The notes under the pieces were generated by a model, which searched no databases, was not told the DNA's origin, and saw only the letters and a program-made list of their open reading frames with translations. From positions 62,001-126,000 of the forward strand of contig NZ_FUXB01000002.1 in NCBI RefSeq assembly GCF_900167345.1: DNA of 64,000 nt, given 5' to 3'. The stretch is from Vibrio cincinnatiensis DSM 19608 (lineage in GTDB: Bacteria; Pseudomonadota; Gammaproteobacteria; Enterobacterales; Vibrionaceae). Below are positions 1 to 10,319 of this stretch, piece after piece. How positions within the stretch are numbered: position 1 is the stretch's first letter; the number at the start of each line of letters is the position of its first letter. A program made the position numbers and the translations under genes.

Positions 1-830
1 ATGGTTTCCCAGAATAGATTTTCTGAGCTGACTAAATGTACCGCTACTTTACTTTTGTCTGCGGAAAGAGGTAACACCGTCGGGTCTTCTGCTCCCGGCA
101 ACAACGCTGTAATTTGTGGTAATTGTTCAACTGGAGCATGCAGCATGATGTATTTTGATTCTTTGGCTTGTTGAACGCCGTGCATACGGGTAAGCAGTTT
201 ATCGATCAGTGCTGACTTATCTGCTGTAAAATCACCCGAACGTTGAATTAGCATGGCTTTGGACTGGAAAATGACTTCCACTTCTTTTAAACCATTCGCT
301 TCTAACGTCGCTCCTGTGGAAACTAAATCCGCAATCGCGTCAGCAAGCCCAGCACGTGGGGCTACTTCAACAGAACCGGTCAGCATACAGGTACTAAAAT
401 CAATGCCTTGTTCATCCATATAAGCTTTAAGCAATTGAGGATAAGTCGTTGCAATGCGCTTACCTTTAAGATCTTGAGGCCCGCTATAGGCTTCATCTTT
501 ATCCATCGCAATCGAAAGGCGGCATCCACCAAAATCCATACGACGCAACCCAACAAACTGGCTAGGTTGGTTGAGCGCTCGGCGATCCAATCGAGTCTCT
601 TCGAGTACGTTTTCTCCCACAAAGCCTAAATCAACGACGCCGTCCATAATCAAGCCAGGAATATCATCATCACGAACGAGTAATAGATCAATTGGCATAT
701 TGAGTGAATGAACAACCAAGCTTTCACCCATAATATTGAATTTTACTCCACACTTTTTCAGCAGTTCCTGACATTCTTGGCTCAGGCGACCTTTTTTCTG
801 AATGGCGATTCTTAGGCGTTGTGTTTGCAT
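1..830 (-). CDS. hisG: ATP phosphoribosyltransferase, C-terminus cut by window edge
   Basis: HisG condenses ATP with PRPP in the first step of histidine synthesis and is inhibited by histidine. About 276 residues are visible, starting [16 protein letters not shown]; the family is about 299 residues long, so roughly 23 are missing at position 1. Recognisable segments are the N-terminal KKGRLS, the [12 protein letters not shown] region and the late SSENLFWET, which belongs to the regulatory C-terminal domain of long-form HisG. The ATG at 828-830 has an AAGGA ribosome site about 8 bases upstream. It is the first structural gene of a his operon that continues beyond the window and follows the leader peptide and attenuator at 876-1034. 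It was recovered by translating the reverse strand directly, because the frame stays open to the window edge. Confidence 0.96.
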   Translation of the reverse strand, partial: MQTQRLRIAIQKKGRLSQECQELLKKCGVKFNIMGESLVVHSLNMPIDLLLVRDDDIPGLIMDGVVDLGFVGENVLEETRLDRRALNQPSQFVGLRRMDFGGCRLSIAMDKDEAYSGPQDLKGKRIATTYPQLLKAYMDEQGIDFSTCMLTGSVEVAPRAGLADAIADLVSTGATLEANGLKEVEVIFQSKAMLIQRSGDFTADKSALIDKLLTRMHGVQQAKESKYIMLHAPVEQLPQITALLPGAEDPTVLPLSADKSKVAVHLVSSENLFWET

Positions 831-875
831 GACATGATTCCTTTGCAATTTATTGAATTTTATAAAATCAAATAG

Positions 876-910
876 TAAAAAACCCTCGAGAGTTTGGTCT
901 CCCGAGGGTT
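876..910 (-). terminator. his operon attenuator terminator
   Basis: On the reverse strand AACCCTCGGGAG and CTCTCGAGGGTT form a 12-base stem with one mismatch, followed by a run of T. It lies between the His-rich leader peptide and hisG, where his attenuation predicts the terminator. A second inverted repeat just upstream, CCGGGAG/CTCCCGG at about 940-960, could form the competing antiterminator or pause structures. The mechanism is inferred from the enterobacterial his operon. Confidence 0.9.
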
Positions 911-989
911 TAAAATCTAAATACACTTTTGATTTAACCGCCGGGAGAATCCTGCCTCCCGGGTATGCGTACATCTCCCGAAAGACTGA

Positions 990-1034
990 CTAGGGATGAT
1001 GGTGATGATGAATATTCATTACAAAACTACGCAT
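990..1034 (-). CDS. hisL: his operon leader peptide
   Basis: This 14-residue reading frame, MRSFVMNIHHHHHP, ends in TAG and contains five consecutive histidine codons. It lies about 160 bases upstream of hisG and just ahead of the attenuator stems. In known his attenuation, ribosome stalling at the His codons when charged histidyl-tRNA is scarce favours the antiterminator. A plausible promoter lies upstream on the reverse strand (TTGCAA, 17 bases, TAGTGT), but I hold it only weakly. It is too short for routine gene finding and was located by its His run and position. Confidence 0.9.
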   Translation of the reverse strand: MRSFVMNIHHHHHP

Positions 1035-1140
1035 ACTTAATTTCTTTACACTGGTTAGCTCGACTGTTTTCAACACTAACTAAGCTTGAACTTTTTTGCA
1101 ACTGCAATTTGAGGGTTTTTCAACTTAATAGCGAAAATAG

Positions 1141-1170
1141 TTAACCCAACCTTGAGTAAGGTTGGGTTAA
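1141..1170 (-). terminator. Terminator-like hairpin after the NhaC-family gene
   Basis: A perfect 13-base stem, TTAACCCAACCTT/AAGGTTGGGTTAA, with a four-base loop lies 7 bases beyond the stop of the carrier gene. The T-run after it is poor (TAACTATTTT), so it may end transcripts inefficiently or mainly protect a 3' end. Confidence 0.6.
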
Positions 1171-1177
1171 AAGACAA

Positions 1178-2779
1178 TTATTGCGCGGATTCTACAACCA
1201 TTTTCGCCTTGGAAAGCCAAGATAAAACTACGCACACGAGTACAAACGCAACGCTAGCCGCAGCGAATGCAGCAAAGAGTGATGCTGTCATACCCAGTAC
1301 GATAAAGCCAACCGTTGATACCCCCGCCACAGAAAGTGAATAAGGCAATTGAGTCGCAACATGGTCAATATGGTTACAACGAGCCCCAGTTGAAGATAAA
1401 ATGGTGGTATCAGAAATGGGTGAACAATGATCGCCAAAAACAGAACCCGCTAATACCGCACTTAGCATTGGTAACATCAATGCTAGATCTGTCGCCCCAG
1501 CCATGTCACCGGCAATCGGTAACATGATACCAAATGTTCCCCATGATGTTCCTGTTGAAAATGCCATAATACCTGACAACAGAAACAAAATAACCGGTAA
1601 CCAATGTGGGTTGATATTACCTTGCACCAGTGAAGACAAATACGCACCCGTTTTCATGTCTCCAATCACAGAGCCAATGGTCCACGCAAAAATCAAAATT
1701 AGGATAGCGCCGAACATAGAACGGGCACCAATCCACATGGTGCTAAGAATATCTCCAACGGGTAAGGCTTGCCTAATCACAGTGAAAAGAGCCGCCAATA
1801 AACCCACGAATCCACCATAGATTAATGAGGTTCCAACATCTGTATTTTCAAATGCGCCCAAAACATTAAAGGCCACACCATCGGAGGCTAGAGCCTGACC
1901 TCCGGTATACAACATGGCACCAATAGTCGCCACAATCAGCAAAACAATAGGCAAAACTAAATCTAACACTTTGCCATGTGCACTTTCAGGAATATCTAAC
2001 TCTTCATTAAGCTCATGAGCTTCTTGACTATCATTTTCAGTATCTTGATCGAAGCCACGACCTTGTGATGCCTGAATTTCATGGCGGCGCATTGGGCCGA
2101 CATCCATTTGAAACCACACCACGGCAAACACCATTAAGAGTGCAAAAATGGCATAGAAATTCATCGGCACTAACCGTAAGTAAGCACCTAGAGGCGAATA
2201 GTCACCAATACCATGAGTCACCAAAATACCACCAATAATAGTCATGATATAAGCACCCCAACTAGAGGCAGGCATCACAACGCACATTGGTGCAGCGGTC
2301 GAATCTAAAATATACGCTAACTTAGCTCGAGAGACATAAAATCGGTCCGTCACCGGGCGAGAAATAGAACCTACGGCTAAACTGTTGAAGTAATCATCCA
2401 CAAAGATAAACACGCCAAGAAATGCCGCTAAAAGTTTAGAGCCTCGTTTACTTTTGACTCGAACTTGTGCCCATTCAGCAAAAGCACGCGTACCGCCGGA
2501 AAGCGTCAAAATTGCCGTCATCATTCCCAGTAACAGGAGAAAGCCAACGATACTCATATTCCAAGTATTTAAGCTCCCCTCTTTAACAAATACACTTGCG
2601 ACTTGAGAACCTACATAGCGAACCGCTCCTGAGAGGGAAAAATCGACTAATAAAAGTGCACCAAGAACAATCCCCACCCCCAGCGAAAGTAAAACTCGAC
2701 GAGTCACAATAGCTAAAGTCAGCGCTATCAGTGGAGGAAGTACAGACAAAGGAGAGGAAGCAAAATCAATTACATTCAT
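1178..2779 (-). CDS. NhaC-family carrier, probable lysine transporter (LysW type)
   Basis: The product is a 533-residue polytopic inner-membrane protein of the NhaC family, with about a dozen hydrophobic segments and the conserved FIFVDDYFNSL stretch around residues 125-135. NhaC members exchange Na+ or H+ for a solute. A lysine riboswitch at 2890-3100 precedes it, and NhaC-like proteins under this riboswitch have been proposed as lysine transporters (LysW); I infer the substrate from that control alone. I start at MNVIDFASSPLS (ATG 2777-2779), because the in-frame upstream extension to 2845 reads as non-membrane leader sequence. A polar insert rich in Asp and Glu near residue 240 (DQDTENDSQEAHELNEELD) is probably a cytoplasmic loop. 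It is the only gene in its transcript. Confidence 0.85.
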   Translation of the reverse strand: MNVIDFASSPLSVLPPLIALTLAIVTRRVLLSLGVGIVLGALLLVDFSLSGAVRYVGSQVASVFVKEGSLNTWNMSIVGFLLLLGMMTAILTLSGGTRAFAEWAQVRVKSKRGSKLLAAFLGVFIFVDDYFNSLAVGSISRPVTDRFYVSRAKLAYILDSTAAPMCVVMPASSWGAYIMTIIGGILVTHGIGDYSPLGAYLRLVPMNFYAIFALLMVFAVVWFQMDVGPMRRHEIQASQGRGFDQDTENDSQEAHELNEELDIPESAHGKVLDLVLPIVLLIVATIGAMLYTGGQALASDGVAFNVLGAFENTDVGTSLIYGGFVGLLAALFTVIRQALPVGDILSTMWIGARSMFGAILILIFAWTIGSVIGDMKTGAYLSSLVQGNINPHWLPVILFLLSGIMAFSTGTSWGTFGIMLPIAGDMAGATDLALMLPMLSAVLAGSVFGDHCSPISDTTILSSTGARCNHIDHVATQLPYSLSVAGVSTVGFIVLGMTASLFAAFAAASVAFVLVCVVLSWLSKAKMVVESAQ

Positions 2780-2867
2780 GATCTTCAAAAACCAGTAATA
2801 AATGGCGAGAGATCTACTGCAGATAAACGGTATTTTCATGAACACCGCTTATTGTTGAATTAGCGAA

Positions 2868-2890
2868 AGGGAAGTGAGCACTTCACCCAA
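2868..2890 (-). promoter_or_regulatory. Hairpin downstream of the riboswitch (candidate expression platform)
   Basis: GAAGTG, two bases, then CACTTC, flanked by GGGT and CCC, forms a compact hairpin on the reverse strand immediately after the lysine aptamer and is followed by TTTCG. It could be the terminator half of the riboswitch, although the U-run is only three bases. It lies about 90 bases ahead of the chosen start, too far to cover that ribosome site. Confidence 0.45.
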
Positions 2891-3100
2891 CCCTACAGTA
2901 GCGCTCCATAGTTTAACAACGGTATACCAAGCAATCGTACCTGCGTTGGTATGCAGACTATGGCAGTGTTGCCCCTATTCGCTGACAACCCCAGCGAGCC
3001 GTTTTGATCGACGACCCACTTCGGCGATAAAGCCTTTCACCATGATTCATTGGTATCACCCCAATCATGATTACTTTTCAATACCGCACCTCTACATCGA
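2890..3100 (-). ncRNA. Lysine riboswitch (L box)
   Basis: The reverse strand carries the core blocks of the lysine aptamer in order: AGAGGTGCGG, AAGTAATCATG, GTGATACC, AAGGCTTTATCGCCGAAGTG, CAAAACGGCTCGCTGGGG, TTGTCAGCGAA, GGGGCAACACTG, a CATAGTC/AACTATG pair, and the closing GGAGCGCTACTG. These match the conserved elements of the E. coli lysC aptamer, including the ATCGCCGA and GGAGC blocks. The aptamer normally turns expression off when lysine binds. It precedes the NhaC-family gene by about 110 bases, so it argues that this carrier handles lysine. Boundaries are approximate because the P1 helix was paired by eye. Confidence 0.92.
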
Positions 3101-3168
3101 GACTCTATTGTGAGCGACTAAATAAGTAAACTCGACATTATTTATAAATCTCGCATTAGGTGCCGGTC

Positions 3169-3196
3169 ATTGTACTTATCAGAACTATCAATGCAA
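3169..3196 (-). promoter_or_regulatory. Probable sigma-70 promoter of the riboswitch transcript
   Basis: On the reverse strand TTGCAT and TACAAT are separated by 16 bases. A transcript from here would start about 60 bases before the first conserved riboswitch block. It was assigned by consensus match only. Confidence 0.45.
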
Positions 3197-3480
3197 CCTA
3201 TCCTACCGGTTAATTGTCGAGTATTTATTCTTCAATAACATAAACGAATGCAGGCAACATGACCGTTGTTAGAGTTATCTCATCAGAAACGGGGATAAAA
3301 CAATAACCAGAAACCATCAACCAGAAAGACTCCCTTATCATATCGCTATGCAATGGATCTCATTGAAGTAAATATATTACGTAAAATAAAGGTACTTACT
3401 CGATTATTTATACCACACCGTCACAATGGGGGCGTTTTCACAAAATATTATTATTAACCTCACTTACACTTGATTATATT
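3197..3480. other. AT-rich intergenic DNA with no gene seen
   Basis: This stretch separates the riboswitch promoter from the hns promoter. I see no reading frame with a ribosome site and no RNA motif. Its AT-rich, A/T-tract character towards 3400-3580 would suit binding by H-NS, which often controls its own gene; that is inference. Confidence 0.5.
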
Positions 3481-3509
3481 TTGACTTAATATTTTACTAT
3501 TAATGTAAA
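3481..3509 (+). promoter_or_regulatory. Probable hns promoter
   Basis: TTGACT and TGTAAA are separated by 17 bases. The predicted start lies about 65 bases before the hns ATG, in AT-rich DNA. Assigned by consensus only. Confidence 0.55.
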
Positions 3510-3582
3510 ATCAATATTGCCAGAATAAATTACTGGGTTTAATATTGGAGTTGTAAATAAATTCACCTCACAGGAAACCGAA

Positions 3583-3996
3583 ATGTCGGAAATTACTAAA
3601 ACGTTATTAAATATTCGTAGCCTACGTGCCTATGCTCGTGATCTCACTCTAGAGCAACTTGAAGAAGCACTCGATAAATTAACAATCGTAGTGCAAGAAC
3701 GTAAAGAAATTGAAGAGCAAGAAAAAGCAGCGCTAGCAGAGCAAGAAGCGAAACTGGCTGCCATTGCAGAACAAATTGCCAAAGATGGCATTGATGTTGA
3801 AGCTCTTATTTCCGCTCTTGCCGGTGAAACAAAAACCAAAGCAAAAAAAGGCAAAGCTAAACGCGCCCCTCGTCCAGCAAAATACAAATATATGGACAAT
3901 GGTGTAGAGAAAACGTGGACAGGCCAAGGCCGTACTCCTTCAGCGATCCAACAAGCTTTAGATGAAGGTAAATCTCTCGAAGATTTCGCTCTTTAA
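3583..3996 (+). CDS. hns: H-NS family nucleoid protein (VicH-like)
   Basis: This 137-residue protein has the two-part H-NS layout. Residues 1-75 are a charged heptad-rich oligomerisation region (EQLEEALDKLTIVVQERKEI). A lysine- and alanine-rich linker at about 85-98 (TKAKKGKAKRAPR) follows, then the C-terminal DNA-binding domain with the core TWTGQGRTPSAIQ. The QGR motif inserts into the minor groove of AT-rich DNA in this family. It acts as a global silencer and nucleoid organiser. It is monocistronic, with its own promoter upstream and a strong hairpin terminator downstream. The ATG at 3583 follows CACAGGAAACCGAA, an adequate ribosome site. Confidence 0.95.
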   Translation: MSEITKTLLNIRSLRAYARDLTLEQLEEALDKLTIVVQERKEIEEQEKAALAEQEAKLAAIAEQIAKDGIDVEALISALAGETKTKAKKGKAKRAPRPAKYKYMDNGVEKTWTGQGRTPSAIQQALDEGKSLEDFAL

Positions 3997-4018
3997 TTTC
4001 ATCGAAAATGATAAATAT

Positions 4019-4043
4019 AAAAAGGCTCATTTTGAGCCTTTTT
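4019..4043. terminator. Bidirectional terminator between hns and gsk
   Basis: AAAGGCTCA and TGAGCCTTT form a perfect stem with a short loop and have T-runs on both strands. It lies between the convergent hns and gsk genes and can serve both. Confidence 0.9.
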
Positions 4044-4065
4044 CATTTATTACTTCACCGTTTTG

Positions 4066-5370
4066 TTATCGTTCCCAATATGCCTCTTCTAAGCTATCTT
4101 CCCGTTCCGGCAAACCACGTGATAAACGCGGTGAATGTTGAACCAGCACTTCATAACTTGCACGATTGGAATATTTGCATACTTGAGAAAAGGAAGAATA
4201 AGTCAAGAACTGGTGCTGATGTTTACTTGAATTAGGCACGTTTTCCTTATGGTATTTATTCGCTGCCATGTCATGCAGTAATGCTGATAGCGCCGCATCA
4301 CCCGCCCCATTGGTATTTTTAATTTTTTCAGGGCCGCCCATATAAGGGGCAATATGAGAATAAACACGAATGGGATGTTCACACCCTTGACGGCTAGCAG
4401 GGCGACTAAATTCATAACGATTAAACTCAGCAATAGAACCCGGTAATAGGGGTAATGTCGTTTCCCGCTTTGCTGAGTCTTCAGTATACCCTGCCATAAA
4501 CAATCCAACCGGGCCTGCGGTACATAGCACTAAATCAACCCAATCAAGAGCTTTATCAGAGGCGGCTAAAGGGTCTTGCTCCCCAGTTAATGCCCATGCT
4601 TCATCTTCATTCATGGCCACAACGGAAACATGGTCACGTAAAAAGGTTTGCCAGAATACAGGATCATCTTGAATTACAAATTTCGTCCCTAACGTTAATA
4701 CGACCGGGACATGGTACTGCTTAGCGTATTCAATCGCCCGCATCGTGGCTTCAGGCATCGGATCCCCTGGCTTGCAACGCACAAGATAGGCGGTAATCAC
4801 TAGCGCTGAAGCATTTTGAAAAATCTTTTCTGGAATACTTTCCGGACTTAATTGATTCATTTGCCCTTCACTGATGGCAAATGTTCGCTCCCCATCTTCC
4901 GTAATAAGCGCAAAACAGCGACCAATAGCACCATTGACACCTTGTAAATAATTAAGATCCACTCGGCTAGAGGTGTTACATAAATAACGATAACCATAAC
5001 TGCCAATTTTAATATCTTGGCTCATCACCCCTAATAAGGTTGAACGATCATCAGCCAAGACTGAGTAGTTATGGAGGGTATTACCTACGGTTCCGCCTGC
5101 ATACTCACTACAAATTAATCGGTTATTTTTCAGTTCCTGATAAAGCGCTTCTGCTGCTTCATCGTCAATCACTAATGAATGTCCCTTACTTAGCCCATAG
5201 CGTTCTATCAACTCAGACTCTACTTTCGCTTCAATATCGACTAAGGTTTGGTCAATACCAATAATATGAGTACGGGACATCTTCTTATTTTCTTGAGCCT
5301 GAATGACTAGAGGATCACGGGCATGAACAGGAAAATAATGTTTTGATTTACGTTGACCAGGAAATTTCAT
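4066..5370 (-). CDS. gsk: Inosine-guanosine kinase
   Basis: Gsk phosphorylates inosine and guanosine with ATP to give IMP and GMP in purine salvage. The protein has 434 residues and the PfkB ribokinase fold. The N-terminal MKFPGQRKSKHYFPV is typical of gammaproteobacterial Gsk. The substrate-side glycines appear in EYAGGTVGNTLHN, and the C-terminal signature NTNGAGDAALSALL holds the anion-hole glycines and the catalytic Asp. The chosen ATG (5368-5370) drops 17 codons from the longest frame, whose extra residues do not look like family sequence. It converges on hns and diverges from mnmA. Confidence 0.95.
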   Translation of the reverse strand: MKFPGQRKSKHYFPVHARDPLVIQAQENKKMSRTHIIGIDQTLVDIEAKVESELIERYGLSKGHSLVIDDEAAEALYQELKNNRLICSEYAGGTVGNTLHNYSVLADDRSTLLGVMSQDIKIGSYGYRYLCNTSSRVDLNYLQGVNGAIGRCFALITEDGERTFAISEGQMNQLSPESIPEKIFQNASALVITAYLVRCKPGDPMPEATMRAIEYAKQYHVPVVLTLGTKFVIQDDPVFWQTFLRDHVSVVAMNEDEAWALTGEQDPLAASDKALDWVDLVLCTAGPVGLFMAGYTEDSAKRETTLPLLPGSIAEFNRYEFSRPASRQGCEHPIRVYSHIAPYMGGPEKIKNTNGAGDAALSALLHDMAANKYHKENVPNSSKHQHQFLTYSSFSQVCKYSNRASYEVLVQHSPRLSRGLPEREDSLEEAYWER

Positions 5371-5663
5371 AACGATGGTTCGGCATAGGAATAAAAGATG
5401 CGCGATTCTAACTCGCCCCACTATAAAACAGCAACTGACGTAAAAAACGCAAACGATTTCGGCAAAGAGTTTTTTATTTATTATTCATCTTTTAAATGGC
5501 TCATGCGTTCCACAGTGCTTATTGCCACCATAAAAGCCCGGATCATATGCATCAACACCTCTATCCTCACCACACAAATAAGTGTGATTGCGGTCTCGGA
5601 TCTGTCCTCAAAAAAATCTTTCTGTTAGAATCCACCCCCAAGTTCATTAAGTGGTATTGAGTT

Positions 5664-6782
5664 ATGTCAGAAGCTCACCGTACAAATAGTCAAAAGAAAG
5701 TTATTGTCGGCATGTCAGGTGGTGTCGATTCCTCCGTTTCCGCGTATCTATTACAGCAGCAAGGCTATCAAGTTGAAGGCCTGTTCATGAAAAACTGGGA
5801 AGAGGATGATAACGAAGAATATTGTACCGCAGCAGAAGATTTAGCCGATGCGCAAGCCGTTTGTGACAAATTAGGCATTCATTTACACACCATTAATTTT
5901 GCTGCTGAATATTGGGACAATGTGTTTGAATATTTCCTGGCTGAATATAAAGCCGGACGAACCCCCAACCCCGATATTCTGTGTAATAAAGAGATCAAGT
6001 TTAAAGCATTTCTGGAATTTGCAGACGAAGTGCTTGATGCCGACTACATTGCTATGGGCCACTATGTTCGCCGCACCTTTCCAGAGGCAGGTGAAAAGCC
6101 ACAAATGCTGCGAGGCCTTGATAGCAATAAAGATCAAAGCTACTTCTTGTATACGCTTAGCCATGAACAGGTTGCCCGCAGTTTATTTCCGGTAGGAGAG
6201 CTGGAAAAACCTGAGGTTCGCCGAATTGCAGAAGAACAAGGCCTAGTCACGGCGAAGAAAAAGGATTCAACCGGTATCTGTTTTATTGGTGAGCGTAAAT
6301 TTACGGACTTCTTATCTCGCTATTTACCTGCACAACCCGGCAAAATTGAAACGCCAGATGGAAAAGTCATCGGTGAACATCAAGGGTTGATGTACCATAC
6401 TCTCGGCCAACGCAAAGGATTACATATTGGCGGCTTAAAAGAGGGAACCGAACAACCTTGGTATGTCGCAGAGAAAGATCTGAAGCGAAATGTACTGATT
6501 GCGGTTCAAGGCGCTGATCATCCATTGCTAAAATCTCACGGATTATTCGCATCCCAATTACATTGGGTTGATCGCAAGCCAATTACAGAAGCGATCCGTT
6601 GCACAGTGAAAACGCGTTACCGCCAATCGGATATTGCTTGTACGCTTATCCCTATCGATGACAACAACATCAAAGTAATGTTCGATGAGCCACAAATTGC
6701 CGTAACTCCGGGACAGTCTGCGGTGTTTTATCAGGGTGAGGTTTGCCTTGGCGGTGGTATTATTGAACAGCGAATCTCATAA
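5664..6782 (+). CDS. mnmA: tRNA-specific 2-thiouridylase
   Basis: MnmA adds sulfur to U34 of the tRNAs for Lys, Glu and Gln, taking it from the Tus relay. The 372-residue protein begins with the PP-loop ATP site [14 protein letters not shown] (about residues 16-29). Two catalytic cysteines are visible, in [12 protein letters not shown] (about 107) and in [11 protein letters not shown] (about 204), as expected for the persulfide mechanism. The C-terminal beta-barrel includes [11 protein letters not shown]. It leads the mnmA-hflD-purB cluster, an arrangement shared with E. coli; hflD follows after 20 bases. Confidence 0.97.
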   Translation: MSEAHRTNSQKKVIVGMSGGVDSSVSAYLLQQQGYQVEGLFMKNWEEDDNEEYCTAAEDLADAQAVCDKLGIHLHTINFAAEYWDNVFEYFLAEYKAGRTPNPDILCNKEIKFKAFLEFADEVLDADYIAMGHYVRRTFPEAGEKPQMLRGLDSNKDQSYFLYTLSHEQVARSLFPVGELEKPEVRRIAEEQGLVTAKKKDSTGICFIGERKFTDFLSRYLPAQPGKIETPDGKVIGEHQGLMYHTLGQRKGLHIGGLKEGTEQPWYVAEKDLKRNVLIAVQGADHPLLKSHGLFASQLHWVDRKPITEAIRCTVKTRYRQSDIACTLIPIDDNNIKVMFDEPQIAVTPGQSAVFYQGEVCLGGGIIEQRIS

Positions 6783-6802
6783 TCAATTTTAGGAGTATTT
6801 AC

Positions 6803-7420
6803 GTGGCTGACAATCATTATGATCGCACTATCGCCTTTGCGGGTATCTGCCAAGCGGTGACGTTGGTTCAACAAGTGGCAAAAAATGGTCACTGTGATTC
6901 CAACGCGTTTGCCACTTCACTTCAAGCTATATTAAAAACCAATCCAAACAGTACGTTGGATGTGTTTGGAAATGAGGCCAATTTAAAAATTGGCCTTGAA
7001 AGTTTAGTCAATGGCATTGATAGCACTCCAGCTGGAAATGAAATGACCCGCTATATTATTAGTTTGATGGCCTTAGAACGTAAACTAAGTAGCCGTCGGG
7101 ATGCCATGGCTCAGCTTGGTGATCGCCTACAAACCTTAGAGCGCCAACTGGCTCATTTTGATCTCCTTGATGACACGATGATCAGTAACCTTGCCAGCGT
7201 CTATCTGGATGTGATTAGCCCTATTGGACCTCGTATTCAAGTTGCAGGTACTCCAGCCGTATTACAACAAACGACCAATCAGCATAAAGTGAGAGCATTA
7301 TTACTTTCAGGTATTCGCTGTGCGGTGCTCTGGCGTCAGGTTGGTGGCCGACGCCGACATTTGATTTTTGGTCGTAAAAACATGATCGAGCAAGCTCAAT
7401 TGCTGCTAGCACGACTCTAA
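6803..7420 (+). CDS. hflD: HflD, peripheral membrane regulator of lysogeny/CII
   Basis: HflD is a peripheral inner-membrane protein known in E. coli to bind phage lambda CII; its housekeeping role is unclear. The product has 205 residues, is largely helical and has no membrane span. The translation matches the family along its length, including [19 protein letters not shown] at the N-terminus and [20 protein letters not shown] near residue 145. The start is GTG at 6803, 9 bases after TTTTAGGAGT, a strong ribosome site. It lies between mnmA and purB in the conserved order. Confidence 0.95.
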   Translation: MADNHYDRTIAFAGICQAVTLVQQVAKNGHCDSNAFATSLQAILKTNPNSTLDVFGNEANLKIGLESLVNGIDSTPAGNEMTRYIISLMALERKLSSRRDAMAQLGDRLQTLERQLAHFDLLDDTMISNLASVYLDVISPIGPRIQVAGTPAVLQQTTNQHKVRALLLSGIRCAVLWRQVGGRRRHLIFGRKNMIEQAQLLLARL

Positions 7421-7450
7421 ATGATCGACTTCACTCACTTTCACCTTTAA

Positions 7451-8842
<1,392 letters not shown>

Positions 8843-8862
8843 CTGATTGCAGTGATAGAATT

Positions 8863-8886
8863 AAAGGGCCGAATGGCCCTTTTTTA
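8863..8886 (+). terminator. Terminator after purB
   Basis: AAAGGGCC, four bases, GGCCCTTT, then further T residues: a textbook intrinsic terminator 20 bases after the purB stop. Confidence 0.9.
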
Positions 8887-8950
8887 TGTGTCAAATTACA
8901 GGATTTACTGCGTTGAAACCAAACTAGAACAAAGCTGGCCCGATTTAAAA

Positions 8951-9814
8951 TTATGCCTGACGCAGAGCTTCGATACGCTTATCCAAGGGTGGATGACTCA
9001 TTAGCAATTCGGTAATGGTACGTTTTCCATTGATACCAAATGCCATCATGGAGCCTTCTAGTTGAGGTTCATGGCTCATTTTTAACCGTTCTAATGCCGC
9101 AATCATTTTATGCTTTCCTACCAATTGAGCAGCACCGGCATCCGCGTGGTATTCTCGATGACGGCTGTACCACATAGTAATAAAGCTAGCCAGAAAACCA
9201 AACACTAATTCAAGCACCATAGAAACCGCAAAATAAACCATCATATTATTGCCTTGTCCTTCATCTGAATTACGCGAAGAAATGATATTAGCAATAAAAC
9301 GAGAAAGGAAAATCACAAAGGTATTCACCACCCCTTGCATTAACGTCATGGTAACCATATCACCATTAGCAATGTGGCTGACTTCATGAGCTAATACTGC
9401 TTCCGCTTCATCTCGGGTCATATTATGTAAAAGCCCAGTAGAAACCGCGACTAACGAATCATCACGTTTTGCTCCTGTCGCAAACGCATTCATATCAGGA
9501 GCATCATAGATAGCCACTGTTGGCATACCGATACCCGCTTGATCAGCTTGACGACGAACGGTTTGTAGTAACCAATGCTCCAATTCGTTGCGAGGGCTTT
9601 CTATAACTCTACCTCCGACCGAACGTAACGCCATACTCTTTGACATCAGAAGTGAGATGAATGCACCACCAAAACCAAATATGGCAGCCATCACTAATAG
9701 ACCAGACAAACTACCCGGTTGCATACCTGTTACGGCATAAACAATATTCAAAACAACACTAAGAACCAGCACAACGGCTAAGTTGGTTGCCAAGAATAAT
9801 AATACTCGCTTCAT
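8951..9814 (-). CDS. htpX: HtpX membrane-bound zinc protease
   Basis: HtpX is an inner-membrane M48 metalloprotease that works with FtsH in membrane protein quality control. The 287-residue protein has two N-terminal spans (about 5-27 and 36-58), the zinc motif HEVSH at about residues 139-143, two more spans (about 155-215), and the third zinc ligand in [11 protein letters not shown]. The ATG at 9812-9814 follows GGAGAGAAGT; the longer frame to 9913 has no family similarity. A CTTGAA with CATTAT 14 bases on, at about 9890-9917 on the reverse strand, weakly resembles a sigma-32 promoter, which would fit its heat-shock or envelope-stress role. Confidence 0.96.
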   Translation of the reverse strand: MKRVLLFLATNLAVVLVLSVVLNIVYAVTGMQPGSLSGLLVMAAIFGFGGAFISLLMSKSMALRSVGGRVIESPRNELEHWLLQTVRRQADQAGIGMPTVAIYDAPDMNAFATGAKRDDSLVAVSTGLLHNMTRDEAEAVLAHEVSHIANGDMVTMTLMQGVVNTFVIFLSRFIANIISSRNSDEGQGNNMMVYFAVSMVLELVFGFLASFITMWYSRHREYHADAGAAQLVGKHKMIAALERLKMSHEPQLEGSMMAFGINGKRTITELLMSHPPLDKRIEALRQA

Positions 9815-9954
9815 TACTTCTCTCCGAATAGACTTTTTATTTAATGGGTACTGAATCAACACACCTTCAGATAAAGGTATTTTAATACATAATGTCATCC
9901 ATTGAATATTCAAGGCTAACGGATAAATTGCAACATTTAATGTCTACTAACACT

Positions 9955-9971
9955 CACTGCTCCGAGCAGTG
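9955..9971. promoter_or_regulatory. 17-base palindrome between divergent genes
   Basis: CACTGCTC, one base, GAGCAGTG is a perfect palindrome between htpX and the divergent small gene at 10066. No T-run follows on either strand, so an operator is more likely than a terminator. I do not recognise the binding protein; it does not match LexA spacing. Confidence 0.4.
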
Positions 9972-10065
9972 GCTCTTTATACTTTAGTCTTATTGAGGCT
10001 TGAGATGAAAGAGACTACATTGCTAGAAGTTAAAAGAACGTTAATTCTCAGCAAAGGAAACGATC

Positions 10066-10233
10066 ATGGCTGAAGCAAGTAACTACCAAATGGCAATTGA
10101 CTTACTGCGTTGTCATCTGGGTTTAAGTGAAGAAGAAGCAAAGCAACAGTTAGGATTAAGCACAGAGCAGACAATTCCTTCTCAAATCGTGAATACTCCA
10201 CACGCTTTAGTCGGCTTATCTCAAGAAAAGTAG
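10066..10233 (+). CDS. Unrecognised 55-residue protein
   Basis: A short frame, MAEASNYQMAIDLLRCHLGL and on to LSQEK, begins at ATG 10066 with GCAAAGGAAACGATC directly upstream, a convincing ribosome site. It is acidic and helical in its first 35 residues (one Cys; SEEEAKQQLGL), with no signal peptide or membrane span. I do not recognise the family. Support for it being real is the ribosome site, a normal stop, separate transcription between divergent htpX and convergent bioD, and an intrinsic terminator 39 bases after the stop. Ten copies of AAAG begin just after the stop codon. It is too short for a standard 60-codon cutoff. Confidence 0.7.
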   Translation: MAEASNYQMAIDLLRCHLGLSEEEAKQQLGLSTEQTIPSQIVNTPHALVGLSQEK

Positions 10234-10235
10234 CA

Positions 10236-10300
<65 letters not shown>

Positions 10301-10319
10301 TTTCAACTCAAAAAACAAC

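Noticed and set aside
1152-1343. Plus-strand 63-codon frame antisense to the carrier gene end
   Set aside because: It overlaps the hairpin and the conserved C-terminus of the NhaC-family protein; no ribosome site.
2874-3113. Plus-strand 79-codon frame
   Set aside because: It is the antisense of the lysine riboswitch; the RNA motif explains the sequence.
5398-5628. Plus-strand 76-codon frame between gsk and mnmA
   Set aside because: No ribosome site and no recognisable family; the residues resemble random AT-rich translation. The region more likely holds the divergent gsk and mnmA promoters.
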